Shown: piece after piece, positions 61,425 to 64,000 of the stretch
Layout: each line of letters opens with the position of its first letter
Numbering within the stretch: the first letter of the stretch is position 1
Assembly (NCBI RefSeq): GCF_017876165.1
Contig: NZ_JAGINQ010000010.1
Location: 1-64,000 of the forward strand
Origin: Azospirillum soli
GTDB taxonomy: Bacteria; Pseudomonadota; Alphaproteobacteria; Azospirillales; Azospirillaceae
Reading direction: 5' to 3'
DNA: 64,000 nucleotides
Position numbers and translations under genes: made by a program
The notes under the pieces: model-generated
The model's input: only the letters and a program-made list of their open reading frames with translations
Database searches by the model: none
What the model was told of the DNA's origin: nothing

Positions 61425-64000
61425 ATGCTGGGTTTCGGACCGATCGCCTTCGCCGCCCCGTGGGTCCTCACCGCGCTGGCCGTGCTGCCGGTGCTGTGGT
61501 GGCTGCTGCGGGTGACGCCGCCCGCCCCGCGCGTGGTCCGCTTTCCGGCCATCCGCCTGCTGCGTGACCTCGTGGCGCGGGAGGAGACGCCGGCCCGCAC
61601 GCCGCTGTGGCTGCTGATCCTGCGCCTGATCGTCGCCGCTCTGGTCATCCTGGCCTTGGCCGGCCCCCTGCTGAACCCGCGCGCCGCCCTGCCCGGCAGT
61701 GGACCGTTGCTGCTTCTGGTGGACAACGGCTGGGCGTCGGGCCGCGACTGGCCGAACCGCCGCCGCACCATGGAGGAACTGGTCGGGCAGGCCGAGCGGC
61801 AGAACCGCCCGGTGATCGTGCTGACCACCGCCCCACCGGCCAGCGGCGAGAAGATCCACCCCTCCCCGCCCATGCCCGCCGCCGAGGCGCGCCGCATCGT
61901 CCAGGCGATGGAACCCCTGCCCTGGCCGACCGACCGTGCCGCCGCGCTTGAGGCGGTGCGCGCCCTGACCACAAAGGGGGCCGCCCACACCGTGTGGCTG
62001 TCGGACGGGCTGGGCGACAAGTCCGCCCGCGCCCTGGCCGAGGCGCTGCAACGGCTGGGTTCCGCCGAAGTCCTCGACGACTCGTCCGAGAAGCCCGCCC
62101 ACCTCCTGCTGCCACCAGCCCCGGAGGGCACCGCCCTGACCGCCCGCGTCGTGCGCGCCGACGCCAGCCGGCCGGAGCCCGTCACCGTGCGCCTTGCCGG
62201 CGCCGATGGCCGTCTGCTGACCCGCCAGACGGTGGCCTTCGAGCCGGGCCAGTTGGTCCGCGAGGTGCGGCTGGACGTGCCGGCCGAGTTGCGCAACGAC
62301 GCCGCGGCGCTTCGCATCGAGAACGACACGACAGCCGGCGCCACCGTCCTGCTGGACGAACGTTGGCGCCGCCGCCCGGTCGGTCTGTCGTCCGGCCGTC
62401 CGGAGGGCGAGAACCAGCCGCTTCTGTCCGACCTGCACTACTTGGAACGCGCCCTCGCCCCCTACAACGAGGTGCGGCGCGGCGAGACCGCCGACCTGTT
62501 GAAACGCGACCTCGCCGTGCTGATCCTGTCCGACATCGGCGCGCTGGGCGGGCAAGAGGCGCAGACCATCGAGGATTGGGTAAAGAAGGGCGGCGTGCTG
62601 CTGCGCTTTGCCGGTCCCCGTCTGGCGCAGAACCCCGACAAGCTGGTGCCGGTGCGGCTGCGCGTCGGCGACCGCGCGCTGGGCGGCGCCCTGTCCTGGT
62701 CGGAACCGGCCCGCCTCCAGCCGTTCGACGCGAAAAGCCCCTTTGCCGGCCTGCCCATCCCCCCCGACGTGCAGATCACCCGACAGGTGCTGGCCGAACC
62801 GTCGCTCGACCTCGCCGACCGCACCTGGGCGCGGCTGGCCGACGGCACGCCGCTGGTCACCTCGGAAAAGCGCGGCGACGGGCACATCGTGCTGGTCCAC
62901 ACCACCGCCAGCCCCGACTGGTCCAACCTGCCCATGTCTGGTCTGTTCGTGAACATGCTGCGCCGCCTCGTCGCGCTCAGCGGCGGAGTCACCGGAGCCG
63001 GCGCCAACGGCGCGCTGGAACCGCTGGAGGTGCTGGACGGCTACGGCCGGCTGGTGCCACCGCCGGCCACCGCCTTTCCCCTGAGCGGCGACGCGAACGC
63101 CGACGCGATCGGGCCGCGCCACCCGCCGGGTTTCTACGGCACCGACGACGCGCGGCGCGCGCTGAACCTGACCGCCTCGCTGACCAGGATCGAACCGCTG
63201 GGCGCGCTGCCCGGCGGCGTCGCCCGCGCCGCCTACGGAAGCCGGGGCGAGGTTCCCTTGAAGCCGGGCCTGCTGGGCGTCGCCCTCGCCCTCGCCACGG
63301 TGGATCTGCTGATCGCGCTGGCCCTGCGCGGCCTGCTCGGCCGCTGGACCGCCCGCCGCCGCGCGGGGGCTGCCGCCGCCGCGATCCTCCTCGCGGTCGC
63401 CTCGCTTCCGCTGAAGCCCGCCCGCGCGGACGACATGCAGGCGACCAAGGTGACGGCCGAGACCTATCTCGCCTACGTCCGCACCGGCGACGGCGTGGTG
63501 GACGACACCTCCCGCTCCGGCCTGGAAGGGCTGGTCGAAGTGCTGAACCGCCGCACCGCCGTCGAGGCGTCCGGCGCGGTCGGCGTCGATCTGGAAGCCG
63601 ACGAGCTGGCCTTCTTCCCCCTGCTCTACTGGCCGGTCACGCCGGGCCAACGCGCCCTCAGCGACCAGGCGCGCACGCGCATCAACGAATACATGCGCAA
63701 CGGTGGCACCATCCTGTTCGACACGCGCGACCAGTCGGCCGGCGCCCTCGGCGGCACGCGGTCGCTGCAAACGCTGGTGGAGGGGCTGGACGTGCCGGCC
63801 CTGGCCCCGGTGCCGCCCGACCATGTGCTGACCAAGTCCTTTTACCTGCTGAACGACTTCCCCGGCCGCTACAACGGCGGCGATCTGTGGATCGAGGCGC
63901 GCGAGGGCCGCGCCAACGACGGCGTTTCGCCCGTCATCATCGGTGGCAACGACTGGGCCGCCGCCTGGGCGGTGAGCCGCAACGGCCAACCCATGTACGC
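61425..64000 (+). CDS. BatA-like DUF4159 membrane protein, cut by the window end
   Basis: At least 858 residues, open to the window end. The N-terminal part is the BatA/aerotolerance-type anchor: FAAPWVLTALAVLPVLWWLLRVTPPAPRVVRFPAI, then a second helix (LWLLILRLIVAALVILALAGPLL) and a von Willebrand-like domain (GPLLLLVDNGWASGRDW). A middle part resembles a glutamine-amidotransferase-like fold (AVLILSDIGALGGQEAQTIEDWVKKGGVLLRFAG). After another membrane region (LLGVALALATVDLLIALALRGLL) the DUF4159 domain begins (ELAFFPLLYWPVTPGQ, INEYMRNGGTILFDTRDQ). It belongs with moxR and DUF58. ATG at 61425 has only a weak ribosome site. Confidence 0.9.
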   Translation, partial: MLGFGPIAFAAPWVLTALAVLPVLWWLLRVTPPAPRVVRFPAIRLLRDLVAREETPARTPLWLLILRLIVAALVILALAGPLLNPRAALPGSGPLLLLVDNGWASGRDWPNRRRTMEELVGQAERQNRPVIVLTTAPPASGEKIHPSPPMPAAEARRIVQAMEPLPWPTDRAAALEAVRALTTKGAAHTVWLSDGLGDKSARALAEALQRLGSAEVLDDSSEKPAHLLLPPAPEGTALTARVVRADASRPEPVTVRLAGADGRLLTRQTVAFEPGQLVREVRLDVPAELRNDAAALRIENDTTAGATVLLDERWRRRPVGLSSGRPEGENQPLLSDLHYLERALAPYNEVRRGETADLLKRDLAVLILSDIGALGGQEAQTIEDWVKKGGVLLRFAGPRLAQNPDKLVPVRLRVGDRALGGALSWSEPARLQPFDAKSPFAGLPIPPDVQITRQVLAEPSLDLADRTWARLADGTPLVTSEKRGDGHIVLVHTTASPDWSNLPMSGLFVNMLRRLVALSGGVTGAGANGALEPLEVLDGYGRLVPPPATAFPLSGDANADAIGPRHPPGFYGTDDARRALNLTASLTRIEPLGALPGGVARAAYGSRGEVPLKPGLLGVALALATVDLLIALALRGLLGRWTARRRAGAAAAAILLAVASLPLKPARADDMQATKVTAETYLAYVRTGDGVVDDTSRSGLEGLVEVLNRRTAVEASGAVGVDLEADELAFFPLLYWPVTPGQRALSDQARTRINEYMRNGGTILFDTRDQSAGALGGTRSLQTLVEGLDVPALAPVPPDHVLTKSFYLLNDFPGRYNGGDLWIEAREGRANDGVSPVIIGGNDWAAAWAVSRNGQPMY

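Noticed and set aside
61080..63989. A 969-residue open frame on the minus strand
   Set aside because: It is the shadow of the DUF4159 gene on the plus strand, low-complexity in Gln/Gly/Arg, and not protein-like.

Overview
The window is 64 kb of GC-rich chromosomal sequence from an alphaproteobacterium, most likely Azospirillum or a close relative in the Rhodospirillales. This rests on gene order and protein character: the gatCAB / ruvX / pyrB-pyrC / plsY / dprA / topA / rnr / rpmG / divK-pleD backbone, an xseB-ispA-dxs operon, a petABC (cytochrome bc1) operon, DUF1849 (EipB), DUF6111, DUF1285 and the MoxR-DUF58-DUF4159 cluster. No database search was possible, so the genus is an inference.

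Layout. 1-2,400: an intact IS5-type insertion sequence (inverted repeats and a TTAG target duplication are visible), a gene-poor stretch, tRNA-Ser(GCU) and one small unknown gene. 2.4-8.1 kb (minus strand): an orphan PAS-PAS histidine kinase, gatB-gatA-gatC and a GNAT acetyltransferase. 8.1-24.9 kb: ruvX, an AEC transporter, two GFA-family genes (the second has lost its ATG), a DUF1127 gene divergent from a GcvA-type LysR regulator, a DUF6152/DUF6644 pair, pyrB and an overlapping dihydroorotase-like gene without the first metal-binding motif, plsY, dprA, topA, a frameshifted DUF2459 gene, rnr, an S41 peptidase and rpmG. 25-30.4 kb: the c-di-GMP and cell-cycle regulators pleD and divK, a second GGDEF protein, a D-2-hydroxyacid dehydrogenase, eipB and a small unknown gene. 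30.5-34.1 kb: a 1,202-residue secreted protein with three near-identical 203-residue Ig-type modules and an RTX domain, with no secretion genes beside it. 34.3-38.9 kb: aspS, rnd and a degenerate EAL protein preceded by a perfect CtrA-type box. 39.1-45.2 kb: a polyphosphate locus (ppk-ppx on one strand, sixA-like and CYTH-CHAD on the other). 45.2-51.9 kb: dxs-ispA-xseB, a histone-deacetylase-like amidohydrolase, tusA divergent from an ArsR regulator of SqrR/BigR type across a perfect palindrome, DUF423, a lone receiver protein and DUF924. 52-54.7 kb: petA-petB-petC. 54.9-64 kb: trmL, hemF, then the minus-strand DUF1285-nudix-DUF6111-cca run, and moxR-DUF58-DUF4159, the last cut by the window end.

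Most genes are housekeeping: tRNA-dependent amidation, pyrimidine and isoprenoid synthesis, respiration, tRNA maturation and DNA topology. The regulatory theme is cell cycle and second messengers (divK, pleD, another GGDEF protein, a degenerate EAL protein, two TTAA-N7-TTAA-type sites). I found no CRISPR array, prophage or antiphage island. The most promising leads are the SqrR-like/tusA divergon, the CtrA-type sites, the polyphosphate locus with its hairpin-occluded ppk start, the pseudo-dihydroorotase, the lost GFA start codon and the RTX/Ig protein.
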